Numbered from the stretch's first letter, positions 22,561 through 34,380 are shown. The stretch: DNA of 64,000 nt from Kappaphycus alvarezii (GCA_002205965.3 NADL03000590.1:2733001-2797000), one strand, 5' to 3'. A program made the numbers and translations. The notes: generated by a model from the sequence alone, not told the origin.

Positions 22561-22782
22561 GTAAAACTGGAATTAACAATGCCAGCAGTTGTAGTTGTAG
22601 GGGACAATCTTTGCGAGGAAGTGGCAGGCCTGCGCACATTTGAATACTTAGTATCTCGAATTCAGTAAATTTTTCGGTTGACAGTTAATACTGTAGGGAA
22701 AAGTGCAATATGAGTCACGCTTCAGTAATCGCAGCTATTTAAGCACAGTTTTCATTGCCATTTGTTGACGTTCATTACATGA

Positions 22783-24997
22783 TCATAAAACGCGCAAATT
22801 AAGAATAATAAGATTAACTAATGATGCGACGAGCTCCGTGGTAAACTTATTTTGCTCCTTCAGTTCAAACTTGAGTTCCACTGGAAAAGCAGCGGGACGG
22901 AGCTCGTTAATCTTCCAAGCGACTATTCCATTGCTTCGGAGTGAATCTCTTATTCGCGCTTGGTCTCCCTCTCCAAGGTGCGGTATACTAGCCCTCAAAG
23001 AGCCACGAAATTCCTATTCTTTTTGAATTGCAGTGTTTTCTCCACCAAGAGGCTTCTCATCTCCTTGTTCCGCCACGTCCCCGCGGATGAACAAAAAAAG
23101 TTCTTCTTTGGACGAATCCGATGACTCCGGCCCAGCTTTTGAGCCAGATGCGAAGTCCTCGCTGGGAGTACCGATTTCATCTCCTTCAACGAGTCGCTTA
23201 TCCCCTGCATTCGCATCAGGTTCGAGCGGTAACACGACTTCGTCGAACCCGATGTACAGGCGCACACTCTGCGCTCCAAAGTCTAGGCTCGCGCGCATAG
23301 ATGCGAGTGCAGTAAGTCCATTTATAATGTCGAATGGAGACTTCTCGACAACAAGTTAGTTCAACTTGACCCATTGTTCTCCGAAAGTGGTAAAAACATT
23401 TAGCAACGAGCCAACACAAGATGAAATTTCTCCATTAGCCACTGTTATCTTCCTTGACTTAAAATTCGGCGATAGAAATAGGCGTTGGGACAGGACGGCA
23501 GGAATCACGTTGAGTACTGCCCCAGAGTCAGTAGTACTTCCAAAACGTCAGTACCATATATTTAAGTTGTACGACGCGTAATACGCGAGACTTCAGTTTG
23601 GACACGACTGCAACGCGGGCTACTGAGTACTTCCCGAGCAAACGACGCATTATCTTGGTAGTTGCATCTGCATCACCACGAAGTAGCCGGCCAAATGTCA
23701 GACCGCAGTTGGCATTCGCAAGTTTGGACACGACGTCTAATTTGCCCACGCTCTCTTGGACCTTGCTCAAGTTTCTTTTCGTGCGTATGCCCTTTTTCGG
23801 ATTCATCCTGTGAGTAAAATTACTTAATTCTTCTACCTGAGGAACTGCGTGAATAACTCGGGCTTGCGGCGGTTTATTCACGAAACAGGATATCTAAATA
23901 CCCTCATAGTTCCCTTGAGGAGGCTGTTTGGGTAAGGCCTTGCCCTCGGCTGTTCTTTTTGTTGCATTACCGACTTCTTGGATAGCAGAATCGGTGTCTG
24001 AATCGTTTCACAAAACACACTAACCTGACCGGCTTTCCCATTTTCCTCCTTTTTGTTTTTATCTTGAGCTCCCGAAGGCATATCCCTAGCGACAGACCAG
24101 CAAGAAGCCTCCAAATGAATGGTCTTTCCGCAATAAGAGCAACGCGTATTGCGGTGGGGGTTCCTCTCGCAGTTCATGGAGCTGTGACCTTTTTCGTTGC
24201 AATAATAGTACGTAAAACTCTGTTGCCCCTTTTCTGTGCCGACTTAAGTCCTGCACCGTAATCATTTTATTCTTTAAAAACAATGTAAGTCTGGAGAGAT
24301 CCTCAGGTAGAGCTTCCTTCTTGTTCTCGATGTTTCCGGAACAGAAGTCCGGACGAATTAAAAACTTGGCTAGTGGAACGTCTGAAGCTCGGCTTGAAGG
24401 GCCAATAAACGTGGGGAGATTCGAGGACATAGTCTCTTAGAGTCTGTTTGATTCTTGAGTAATCTCGAGGTCCACGGAAAGCTAAGATGTAATCGTGAAG
24501 ATAGGAGGCGGTGCGTGAAAGTGCAATTCTTGCAACGTTGTCGAAATCGGCTATCTCATAAAGCCTATCTGTCTTTCCTCCAGGGAGCCGGAAATTTCTT
24601 CGATGTCGGGTCCAACTTCTAAAGCTTGTCGGATGACAACTTGGGGATCTTCCTCCTTAACTAAATACTTGAAGAAATTTTTCTTTACAATGGATTATTC
24701 TTTTGCCTCGTCTACTAATTTACCATTCGAGGCGAATGTATCTTAGTAGAAGTCGAAATCCACACCGTTCAGGTGTCCAAGGAGAGTAAATGATTTCTCC
24801 GAACCAGGTCTAGAGGCTATAACGATGTTCTCATAGAAAAAGAAGAGTTTGCCCACATTGCTGGTTCCGTCGAACACTACCGTGCTGGCGCCGGGAGTTT
24901 CAATTCTGCGCAAGAGTACCATGTTGGTGTCGGTCGTTTTTTTGCCCCCCTTTACTCGCGAGCATCCGACCTCTAATCTACATATATATATATGCAA
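22783..24997 (-). pseudogene. Gypsy-2 remnant: gag and protease region
   Basis: A minus-strand relative of Gypsy-1. The gag start region at 24743-24997 (TVVFDGTSNVGKLFFFYENI) aligns with the Gypsy-1 gag start. Two zinc knuckles follow at 24080-24215 (YCNEKGHSSMNC and CSYCGKTIHLEASC). A protease-linker segment at 23528-23881 (CGLTFGRLLRGDADATTKIM) matches SFGQILRGDLKDADKALQKL in Gypsy-1. A post-protease acidic part lies at 23014-23298. No reverse transcriptase or integrase follows, so the element is truncated below 22783. The frames are broken throughout. Confidence 0.7.
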
Positions 24998-25049
24998 GCG
25001 CCGAAACGCGTGTGGCTAAAAGCGAGCGGCGCTTCCTGGGGTTCCTATC

Positions 25050-25550
25050 CGCCATAGCACTGCCTTCTTATGAGGCACACTTTGTCCTCCTATGAGGACA
25101 GTTTCCGTTATATTTTGTAAATGTAAATTTTTTGGAAGACCAAAATATTTACTGTAAAAAAGTTTTTCTATGTTAAGTTACAGTACATTAATTATTACAG
25201 CACATTGGCACTCGTTTCGGAAACCCCCACGATAATGCGAGATATACTTCCTTCCAAAACGTATTAGCCTCTTGGATATAACCGACCACATCTTCAGTGC
25301 ATTAAAATAACCCCAAAAATTCCCCTTCCAAAATGAAGTCATATTCACATTTTCTTGCGAAGAGCCGAAGTTGGTGACGGAAAATTCCTCTAGCCTTAAC
25401 TGAGGTCAAAAATCTTGAGAATTTGTTTTGATCGGCCATGTACACTCATGAAATAATGCAGAGGGACAAGGAATGCGCTGAGATAAAAACATTGTATTGA
25501 AAAAAGTGCTAAAAGTAGTCCTCATATGAGAACAACGGTCCAATAGACAC
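25050..25550 (+). repeat. CCTCATATGAGG repeat, copy 1 (plus)
   Basis: Begins with the motif pair TATGAGGCACACTTTGTCC and CTATGAGGACAG and ends near TAGTCCTCATATGAGAACAA. It is the inverse of 26730-27132 and matches 56855-57146 in direct orientation. Subterminal CCTCATATGAGG-like palindromes at both ends suggest a non-autonomous DNA element. It is interrupted by a 64-bp insertion at 25260-25323. Confidence 0.65.
25260..25323 (+). repeat. Short LTR-tail fragment inside repeat copy 1
   Basis: Contains GATATAACCGACCACATCTT, the 3' end of the Copia-4 LTR (57147-57215, minus strand). It is flanked by direct repeats CCTTCCAAAA at 25250-25259 and 25324-25333. The other repeat copies have uninterrupted sequence at this point. 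Confidence 0.6.
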
Positions 25551-25599
25551 TAGAGGAGGAATGTGGGGTGATTTAACATTTGAAAAATAAGGTCGGTTG

Positions 25600-26711
25600 T
25601 GGCCCGGAATATCCGACAGGGTACCCAGTAATAAAGTTACCCTAAAAAGCCGGCTCGAGGCCCCGCAACAGACAGACAGGCTGCGTTAGACATTACGGTC
25701 GCGGCAGCGTGCCTCTGGAGTAAGTGCCGTACGGACCTTACCATATGTATCCATCGCTCTAACGGCCACGTTCCGCGCGACGTCGGCTAGCACCCTATAG
25801 GCATCCGGGTGCCACCCTCCGAGAGTATATATAGGGATAAGCACGAGCTTACTTCTCCCGGAGGTTGCAATAAAAGAATCACATCTTCTATGCTTCGCGG
25901 AGGCGGCCGCATTTAGCGAGGTGACCGGATTAAACGTTTGGGCCCTCCTGTGGGAGAGCGCCAGCGGGTTGACGAATGTCACGTCAAATTCCTCACCTCC
26001 ACTACTTCCCAGCGCCTGGATGTCTGGCCTCGTGCGATGGACCCCGTCCTGCGGTTCGACGGCGGGATGAGGGGCCGCTTTCTGTAGGTCTTGCGCAAAG
26101 AGGGCCACTTGATGGTCATGTCGTCTATTTGTGTGCGCACCATGCCTGCAGTGAAGGAGGTGATCCCCGAAACAGTCGAGGGTTTCAGGACAGTTTCGTC
26201 TCGGGCACAGCACGTCCAGAGGGAACAGCGGACTTGACAGACGTATTGGAACCACACCGCGAATTCGCGGTGGTCAATTCTTGTCTTGAGGCCGGGGCAC
26301 TGGGCACAGTACACCCATTCCTTGGCGCCCGGGAGGGCCATGGAAGCGCGGAATGCCTGCCTTCTTTGATAACCGGGGAAAATGCTTTCTTGCACTGCTG
26401 CATGGATTGAAGGTGGAATCCTTGACTGTAGACAGGCAAGTGACCAATTCCGGTGGGCATCCAAAGCGTGGTTGTAGGTGGTGAGGCTCCTGATAGGAAC
26501 GGGCAGGAGGACTTTGCCCAACTTGTTGGTGGCCGCGCTGGAGGCGAAGAAAGCGGCCGCGGCGATGTTTTTGTCGAAGGTGAATCCGATCCCGAGGGAG
26601 GGCCGCTTCGCATCCAGTGATTTCACTGGAAGTTGAAGCTCGCGGAAGACCTCTGAGTCCAGGACCCCCCACAAGTGTGTGGACGCAGCGCTCTATCGTA
26701 TTGTCAAACAT
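25600..26711 (-). pseudogene. LINE-A 3' half with endonuclease-like domain
   Basis: Two main frames (25979-26674, then 25686-26255). The upstream part has ALPGAKEWVYCAQCPGLKTR. The downstream part has a Cys/His knuckle, ETLDCFGDHLLHCRHG, then RRHDHQVALFAQDLQKA and RTRPDIQALG...FDVTFVNPLA. This is the arrangement of the restriction-like endonuclease region near the C-terminus of some non-LTR retrotransposons (Asp in RPDI, Asp in DVTF). It ends with a conserved tail, then an untranslated GCCGGC region. It has lost its phase and its 5' part. Confidence 0.7.
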
Positions 26712-26729
26712 GGCAGAGCCCTAGTGTCT

Positions 26730-27132
26730 ATTAGACCGTTGTCCTCCTATGAGCACAACTTTTAGCACTTTTTTTCAATACAAAATTTTTTACCTCAGCG
26801 CATTTCTTATCCCTCCGCATTAGTTCATGAGTGTAGATGGCCAACAAAAACAAACACGGTGAAGGCTAGAGCAGGTTACCCTCACCAGCTTCCGCTCTTC
26901 GCAAGAAGTTGTGAAAACGGCTTTGTTTTAGAAGGAAATATAGTTCGTATTATCGTGGGGGGTTTTAGAAACGGGGGCATGTATATTAAGAATTACTGTA
27001 CTGCAACTTAACAAAAAATACCTTTTTTGCAGTAAACATTTTGGGCTTCCAAAACATTTACCGTTCCAAAATGTAACGTAAACTGTCCTCATACCGTACT
27101 ATGAGGACAAAGTGTGCCTCATACGAGGACAG
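26730..27132 (-). repeat. CCTCATATGAGG repeat, copy 2 (inverted)
   Basis: Inverse complement of 25050-25550: TTTAGCACTTTTTTTCAATA near 26760, AACTGTCCTCATA near 27085, and the outer TGAGGACAAAGTGTGCCTCA at 27102. Together with copy 1 it brackets the LINE-A fragment. Copia-2 starts 12 bp beyond it. Confidence 0.65.
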
Positions 27133-27144
27133 CGCATGGTCGTA

Positions 27145-27444
27145 TGGGTTGGAAGACTCATTTCGTACAGGGGAAGAGATGGCCTTTTATTCGTAATTAC
27201 AGCAGCTCACGGAAGAGCCAAATTTACGCAGCCCAGTCAGGAGCTACTTTATTATTGACCAGCACCGTCCTGGATAGTACCTCCGGACAAAAGGATGGTG
27301 GCCAGTCGGAAGGCTCACTTCTTCTCAGGTGCCGAAACTCTCCAGCAGCACTCGACAATCTTTCTCTATATAAAGGACACTCCAGACGTCGTTCTGACTG
27401 ACCGGAGCAACAACAACAAACCCAACCAACTCCAACTTTCTACA
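27145..27444 (+). repeat. Copia-2 5' LTR
   Basis: 300 bp, TG...CA ends, nearly identical to 32887-33183 except for the first 20 bases. It includes a TATA box at 27367. Confidence 0.9.
27367..27374 (+). promoter_or_regulatory. TATA box in Copia-2 LTR
   Basis: TATATAAA followed by GGACACTCC, present at the same place in the other LTR (33106-33113). The Copia-4 LTR has the same octamer (57255-57262, minus strand). A likely core promoter for element transcription. Confidence 0.6.
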
Positions 27445-28329
27445 TGGTAGCATCGCCTGAGAAAATCACTCACATCACTTTCCTCTCTGTCACTATTCAT
27501 CTCCAACTCCGCCTCTACTCTGATTCTCCTCTTTTTCACTATCTCCGTTTTAATCAATCATCCTCCTCACCTGACTTTCTTCCCCTTTATTATTTCCCCA
27601 TCCAAGGCCTATTCTGTCTCTTCATCCTCGCTGCCTTACCACCATCGACGTTTTTCATCGTTGAACTAGTTCGGACCTATCGGGCAATCTATCCTTGAAA
27701 GTCTTCAAGTACACTCTCCGAATATTCATTGATTTACTTGACTTCGAAGTCCACTGGACTTAAAACCAACCGAAGCGTAAGCGGAGGCAACTTGAAACAA
27801 GAAGATCCTGACGCAGCTGTATCTCTACTGGCCAGGGTTGAGCTTCGCTCCCTTGTGCGGATAACGGTTTAGAAAAGCGGGAAGTTGATTTGACGTGGTG
27901 TTGTACGTATCGAAAGGTTTTAATTGCGCTGAGGCTTGACTGAGCAACTTCTCGCAAGAAGCCAGATATTCAATGGGTGTGAAAAGCCGCCAGGCTTGAT
28001 AGCTCTCCTTGGAAGCTTCGTAGGGATCATTTGCGCCTGCTTTTACTTCGCGTGGAAGTAGGTAGTAGTAGCTGAAATTCGCGTCGCACCCAGAGTGTCT
28101 TACCGGGGGCCGAGAGTCCGTACTCTAAGTGATCCTTCACGTTAGGTGTTGTTGCGCTACACTCAACCTGGACTAGCGCAGGGAAGATTCAGTCAACTCT
28201 AAAAATCGCAGTCTCACCCGGTGAGGATCCGGGGGCCGGGAGTCCGACTCTCCACTACTGTTTGAGTGCGCAATATCAAGAACTTGAATAGCCAAGAGGT
28301 CGATAAACATTTACAATTTGAGAGCTAGC

Positions 28330-29060
28330 ATGGATCCTTCAAAGGAATCAAAGAGCCTGTTTCGTGTCGAACCGCTTGATAAGCCCTCTGACTACATCAT
28401 CTGGGCAAGGCGCATTAGAACCATTCTTAGAGCCGATGATCCTGCAATGACTGGCTTGAGAGGCACTCCAGTCTCTCTTTCATCTGGCCCGCGAATCGAA
28501 TGGACTAAACTCTCCGCAAAGGCAAAAAGCGTCATTACCCTCGGCCTTGGTGCTTCCGCTATGGCACCAGTTAGACTCATTGCAGATGACGACTCCAAAA
28601 CAGCTCTGGATCTATGGGACGAGCTGCAACGCATTTACACTGCGTCAAATGGGCAGGCAATACAAAATATCAGGAACAAGTTGTACATGCTAGTTTTTGA
28701 CGGAAAAAAGGACTAGCACAAGCATGTCACAGAATTCAACAGTATTTGTGGCGAGCTCGCAACTTACGACCAGGAATTACCAGACCGAGAAAAGACACCA
28801 AAACTCATCAGGTCTCTTCCGTTGTATTTTGCCGCTTTGTCTATGACATCTTCAATAACAATTACATCATTTGAAGATTTCATTAGCGCAGTCCATGCTG
28901 AACTTTCCCGACGCTCAAATCCGAATAACCCTCATAGCGAAAACCCCCGGAAGCAGTCCCAAATTCAAGCTCACATATCCGATGCTTCTATACGACGCAG
29001 TCGTGGACGAGGGCGAGTTTCTTGGCATAAAAAAACGACATAGTCAAGGACGCGGTCGTG
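28330..29060 (+). pseudogene. Copia-2 gag
   Basis: Begins MDPSKESKSLFRVEPLDKPS at 28330. The frame includes a copia gag core (LWDELQRIYTASNGQAIQNI) and stops once with TAG at about 28716. It then resumes in the same region (HKHVTEFNSICGELATYDQE) to about 29043. The CCHC knuckle CHYCGKSGHFINFC lies at 29103-29145 in another phase. It would form the particle shell and bind element RNA. Confidence 0.75.
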
Positions 29061-29099
29061 ATAGACGGTAAAATATTCAAAACAATAGGAATCCAGGAG

Positions 29100-29570
29100 C
29101 CTGTCATTATTGTGGAAAATCCGGCCATTTCATCAATTTCTGTCGCAAACGCATGGAAGACGAAAGGAATGGTCGCATCAGAAAGTCATACCATGAACGT
29201 GGAGGCCAACTTCGATTTTCTTACCCAGCTCACAGAAATGAAATGCATGCTCAAATTAACTTTCCGCAGGGAAACTGGAAAGCTACTATGCCTTGGAACC
29301 AGAATTTAGCGCTTTCTGCAAACGCTGCCGTGTTTCCCTTGATGCTAAGTTCACCACTAGGTTCTCAAAACATGTAACAAATTACCGCCCAATCCTGGTT
29401 TCGACGGTCACCCGCAATACAGAGCTAATATGGCAACATACAAGTTCCGAAGTCAAGTCGCTAAAATTGGAGCAACGAAGAAGAAACAAGCATACATGGA
29501 TTCTGGCGCCACTCATGTATTTTCTTCCACAGTCGTTCTTCTTTCATCTCTTACGCCAACATTTCTAAAG
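29100..29570 (+). pseudogene. Copia-2 zinc knuckle and protease start
   Basis: Downstream of gag. CHYCGKSGHFINFC is a CCHC knuckle; about 120 codons further, QAYMDSGATHVFS near 29490 carries the DSG catalytic triad of copia proteases. Frames change several times between them. Confidence 0.6.
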
Positions 29571-29911
29571 AGACTGTTCAATCGGCTGCTGGAACTTCAT
29601 ATCTAGTCGGGAAAGGTATTGTTTGCTTGCCTTTGAATGGAGATGCATATTTTGAAGCCTATCACGCGCCACAATTTGAGTCCAACATTATCGCTGTAAG
29701 CGTTCTAACAAGGTACTATAATGTGATCTTCTCTGAGTCGATACTCAACTACAGCGGTTGCTTCATCTTCAAGTATGGTTCTTTGGAGACCAGAGACATC
29801 ATCTACAGCATTGAATGTATTGATGACCTCTATACTATGTAATTATGCTCGTAACATGGTGCTAAACGATCCCACCTGGCAGAAAGGCACCCTAATGCAG
29901 ATGATGAAGAT

Positions 29912-30430
29912 TTGGAATGGCACAGGAAGACAGGTCACATAAGTACGGATCGTTACATTCAATTATCGCGACAGCACGACGATGTGCCTTCATACGAACG
30001 TGAAACCCTCAAACGCATCCAATGTGTACCTTGTCTGACTGGAAAAATGAAGAAAGCCTCAATTAAGCCATCCAGAAGCGAGCCATTGCAACCCCTGAGC
30101 GAAGTGCACATAGATATCTCTGGTCCCTTTATGACTTCCTTGGGTGGAGGCAAGTATGCAATTCACTTTATTGAACCATACACTGCTAAGTCTGATGTCC
30201 TATTGGCCAAAAATCGGTCCGAGCTTCCTACTATAGTTCGAAACTACAAAGCTATGATTGAAACTCACTTCTCGACCTTGAGCTGCAAAATGACGCGAGT
30301 TCGTTTCGACAGGGCTGGAGAAAACATAAGCAGAGAGATGACAAATTATCTTCATTCATGTGGGATAGAGATCAGTCCTTCACCTCCGTGGGCTCCAGAG
30401 AGTAATGGAACTGCAGAAAGACTTGTGTAA
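29912..30430 (+). pseudogene. Copia-2 integrase
   Basis: A 172-codon frame. It starts MEWHRKTGHISTDRYIQLSR (zinc-binding His pair) with CVPCLTGKMKKA (Cys pair). The DDE core follows: Asp in VHIDISGPFM, Asp in RVRFDRAGENIS, and Glu in PESNGTAERLV. It stops directly after the last motif, so the C-terminal part is lost to a stop codon at 30428. Confidence 0.8.
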
Positions 30431-30896
30431 GAGCATTGGACAAGGGCTAGAGTTCTCCTGTTCGACAGTAATCTCCCTCAGTACTGTTCGGGCGAGGCCT
30501 TGAAACATAGAAATTGGCTATGTAACCTACTTCCTGCTGCAATAGTCAATGGGAACATTCCAATTCGCCTCTGGACCCAAGTACGGCAATTGACTTCAAA
30601 TCACTCTTAACATTTGGTCAGACTGGCTTTGCGCTCATTTACCGCTCTAATACGGAACTAGCCAAGAAATTGAAGCCAAGATCCGAGCTAGGCAACTTTG
30701 TTGGAATGGAATCGGACACTAGGTTGATTTGAGTGTACATTCCAGAGTCCAAGTATGTCAGAGTTATCAGAAGAGCCGACTTCACTACTATCTCCAGGAA
30801 TAAGTTGCCAGGTATCTCATCACTGTTAGACGGACTTGCACGCCAGCATGAGATAGAAATAGCTAGTGAGGACTACGTGAAGTTGAACAGGATTAA

Positions 30897-32523
30897 TTGA
30901 TTCAATGCATGACTTCGATCCACCAGCAGAACCCAGAATTGGCATTTCCGAAGGCAAAGGGTATCGTGAACTCGGAAACTGAACCATTAACTTTCGCAGA
31001 GGCGTGTGACATACCACAGTGGGCTGAGGACATCGATCGAGAATACAGCGCCTTGGTCAAAAGGAAAACCTGGTCTTACGTACCCCGAGCCGCTGCAATA
31101 AGACCCCTTCCATTTAAATGGACATTTCGCGCTAAACCTTTGGACTCTACTGGTGATCAATACCTACAAAAGGCTCGCTGCACTTTAAGGGGGACCGTCA
31201 AAAGGCATATGTTGACTACGACCCGGAAAGTATCTATGCACTAGTTGCTTCTCATGAGACAATTAGACTCATTTTTGCCATTGTCGCTGCCAACAACCTC
31301 ATTCTAGAAGGGGGCGACATCTCAAATGCCTATCTTCACGGAACATTATATATTACAATCTACATGGAACAGCCAACAGATTCCTCTCGAATTTTGGCAA
31401 GGCCTGGGCAAGTTTGCAAACTGGAAAAATATATATATGGAGCAAAACAAGCAGGACGTATATACGGTTCATACCTCCATGGTAAGCTTATCTAATGGGG
31501 TTTGCGCGTGTCTAACTTCGACCAGCAGCTGTACTTCCTCCGCACGAATAATCCATACCTTCTTCTGGCCGTTATGGTTGACGACATGGCTTTCGCAACG
31601 AACTCCTACGATATTCTCAAAAGCCTGAAAGACTTCCTCGCTTCAACTTTTGACATCAAGTTCTTGGTAGCACTGAGGTCATTCGTCGGCTGGAAAGTTA
31701 CTCGTTCTCCATCTGGCATCAGAATTGCCCAGCGATATTACTTCAATAAGCTCCTGAAGGCCTATGGAATGCAACAATCGAATGCAGTCTTGACTCTACT
31801 TCCAACGGACACGCAGCAATTGGTTCCGGCGTTCTATGAGGAGTCACTACTTTCCTCTAATAACCATCACACTTACCGGAGTATTATTGGCAGATTACTA
31901 TATTTGTCTGTCTCCACTCGCCCAGACTTGTCATTCCCAGTCTCTGCTTTGGCTCGTCAGGTCCACGCTCCCACTGGAAGACATATGAAATTGGTGAAAC
32001 GTCTCCTCAGGCATCTCAACGGCTCGACCCACTTCGGTTTGCACTACGGAAATACATATGATATCACTGCCCAATCCATTGGTGCTTCCGTTGATGCCGA
32101 CTGGGGCGGATGTATAAATTCAAGACTCTCAAGCACTGGTTTCATGATCGACATAAACGGTTCATCAATCTTCTGGAAGTCGAAACGTCAGACGGTAATT
32201 GCGAGCTCTTCTGGTGAAGCTGAGTATGTAGCACTTGCAGCGTGTGGAAAAGAACTATCCTGGATTCGAAGCTTTTCTGGGAAACTTGCAATCAGTCGCC
32301 ATGGCATGAAATGAATTCTTTCGCGCCCAATATTGTAAGATGTGATAGCGCGGTAGCTATCTCAATGGCTACTGCGGATCATATATCACCAAAGAACAAG
32401 CACATTGACCTTAGAGTTCAAAAAGTGAAAGAACTGATAAGGACTGGAACTATCGAGTTACAATACGTTCCCTCTACAAACAACAAAGCTGATTTATTAA
32501 CGAAACCCATGAACAGAGAATGA
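30897..32523 (+). pseudogene. Copia-2 reverse transcriptase and RNase H
   Basis: Three frames. 30897-31244 has FAEACDIPQWAEDIDREYSA and FKWTFRAKPLD, the N-terminal part of RVT_2. 31502-32314 has LLAVMVDDMAFATNS (catalytic box), SVSTRPDLSFPVSALARQVH, then RNase H with VDADWGGCINSRLSSTGFM and SSSGEAEYVALAACGKEL. 32330-32523 has the terminal HISPKNKHIDLRVQKVKELI and NNKADLLTKPMN. Frameshifts at about 31250-31500 and 32310 break it. Confidence 0.85.
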
Positions 32524-32589
32524 TTGGGTCGAATGGTTCGAATGGTTCGAATGTGGATGCTTGAATCTTGGAACGGATGAACTCAATAT

Positions 32590-32880
32590 CAATAACTTTA
32601 GCAGCAGAAGCAGCAGAACTCTTAGAAGCAGCAGAAGTATTGGAAGCAGCAGCAGTTCTGGAAGCAGCAGCAGAAAGTGGTTTCAAGCCCACTCAATTTA
32701 CGAGCAAAGAATGCTCCTGTGGTTGAAATTCCGAAATTTATGGCAGCAACAGCAGAAAAGCACTCCAAAAAGCAGCAGCAGCGTGAAAATTTAGTATCTA
32801 AAAAGAGGCAACTGAAAGCCGCCTAATTACGCAGCAGCAGCAGCCTTGAACTACGAATACAGAAATTTTGTTCTTTCGAG
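32590..32880 (+). repeat. CAG-rich degenerate repeat in Copia-2 3' UTR
   Basis: Repeated AGCAGCAGAA/GGAAGCAGCAGCAG units between the pol stop and the 3' LTR. Copia-4 has the complementary CTG-rich block at the same place (57560-57780), so it belongs to the family. Confidence 0.75.
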
Positions 32881-32886
32881 GGGGCG

Positions 32887-33183
32887 TGTTGGAATACTCG
32901 TAAGTGCAGGGGAAGAGATGGCCTTTTATTCGTAATTACAGCAGCTCACGGAAGAGCCAAATTTACGCAGCCCAGTCAGGAGCTACTTTATTATTGACCA
33001 GCACCGTCCTGGATAGTACCTCCGGACAAGAGGATGGTGGCCAGTCGGAAGGCTCACTTCTTCTCAGGTGCCGAAACTCTCCAGCAGCACTCGACAATCT
33101 TTCTCTATATAAAGGACACTCCAGACGTCGTTCTGACTGACCGGAGCAACAACAACAAACCCAACCAACTCCAACTTTCTACA
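32887..33183 (+). repeat. Copia-2 3' LTR
   Basis: 297 bp beginning TGTTGGAATACTCG, preceded by GAGGGGGCG, ending TTTCTACA. Confidence 0.9.
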
Positions 33184-33480
33184 GTAGAGACACCAGAACT
33201 AGAGACAATGAATAAATTTCCAATACTGTAGTCTAAAATACAAAGAGAACCCGTACACTGTACGTACAGTGCTGTACAATACCTGTACAATACCTGTAAG
33301 TACTGTACATACAGTACAGTACTCAAAAATAATTGAAAACTATCCAGAATGCAATGTTTGTCCCCATCAGACTGCGGACTACAATTTTATCAAAAACTTA
33401 AATCCCATGAACGGTTAAGAGGGCGGATCTTTACTCAAGCGCGATCAAGTGCGTTGCGTGGGACAAGTCGTTCCAAATAA
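33184..33480. other. Spacer with TACTGTACAGTA-type palindrome cluster
   Basis: From 33255 to 33325 there is a run of TGTACAGT and TACTGTACATACAGTACAGT motifs. No coding sequence seen. Confidence 0.6.
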
Positions 33481-34380
33481 CTTTCTCTAAAGGGCCGGCT
33501 CAATGCCAGCGGGCAGGCAGGCCATAGCGGCCGCGGCAGCGTGCCGTTATGTTGGCTGCTCGAACCTTCCTGTAAGGCTCCATCGCTCGAATGGCCACGT
33601 CCCGCGCGAAATCAGTAAGCATCGCATACGCGTCTGGATGTCGGCCTCTGAGTGTTGATATGGGGATAGGCCAAAGCCTTCCTCCAGCAGAAGTCGCGAT
33701 CAAAGGTTCATACCTTCTGCACTTGGTGGATATTGCTGCGTTGAGGGAGGTGAGTGGATTTAAAATACGCGCTCTCCTGTAAAAGCGCGAAGGGGCTGAC
33801 GAATGTGGCATCGAAGAAGTCAGTTCCTCCATTGCTGCCCATTTCCTGAATGTCTGGCCTTGTGTGGTGGATACCCTGTCACTGCTAGATGCCAGGGTGG
33901 CGGGCTGCGTTCTGCAGGCCTTGATAGGAAGACGACTAGACGGTCGTGTGGTCGGGTTTGGTGCCCGCCATGCAGGCAGTGCATGAGATGATCCCCGTAG
34001 CATTCGAGGACTTCGGCATTTTTGTCTCGGCACGGAGTGTCCGGGGTGAAAAGCGGGACTTCAAGGTAGTACTGCAGCCACACTGAGAATTCGCGGGAGT
34101 CAATACTAGTCTGGAGGCCGGGGCTGGGGGCACAATACACCCATTCTTGGCGCCGGGAAGCCCTGTACAAGTCCAGAAGGCTTTCCTCCGTTGATCGCCG
34201 AGGGGAATCTCTTCTTGCACTACGGCATGGACTGTTTCTAATAGTGTCTTTTGCGGAGGGTTTTACTTGAGCAAAATACACGAAAGGGGAGGAGTTGTAA
34301 AGGCAAGCAAGAGGTCAACCATCTTCGGTGGGCGCGAACGGCATCATTGAAGAGGCAGGAGACAGGTAAGGCATGCAACA
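33481..34380 (-). pseudogene. LINE-A second copy, 3' tail
   Basis: Same family as 25600-26711. The frame 33820-34281 has RQEWVYCAPSPGLQTSID, then CYGDHLMHCLHGGH, equivalent to the Cys/His knuckle. The frame 33500-34033 continues with the tail RRARILNPLTSLNAAISTKC and GRHPDAYAMLTDFARDVAIR. The untranslated end (CTCTAAAGGGCCGGCTC) matches CCCTAAAAAGCCGGCTC of the first copy. It is 5' truncated and phase-broken. Confidence 0.65.

Larger units (their letters stand above)
27145..33183 (+). mobile_element. Copia-2, Ty1/copia LTR retrotransposon
   Basis: A 6.0-kb plus-strand element with LTRs at 27145-27444 and 32887-33183. The sequence after the 5' LTR starts TGGTAGC, consistent with a tRNA primer-binding site. 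The purine tract GAGGGGGCG precedes the 3' LTR. It has gag with a zinc knuckle, DSG protease, integrase, reverse transcriptase and RNase H in copia order. Several stops and frameshifts interrupt it. No clear target duplication flanks it. Copia-4 at 57147-60560 is a sister copy. Confidence 0.9.

Noticed and set aside
27445-28317. Repeated CCGGGGGCCG-AGTCCG leader segments considered as structured RNA genes
   Set aside because: They lie in the Copia-2 5' leader and no tRNA or known ncRNA fold could be supported.
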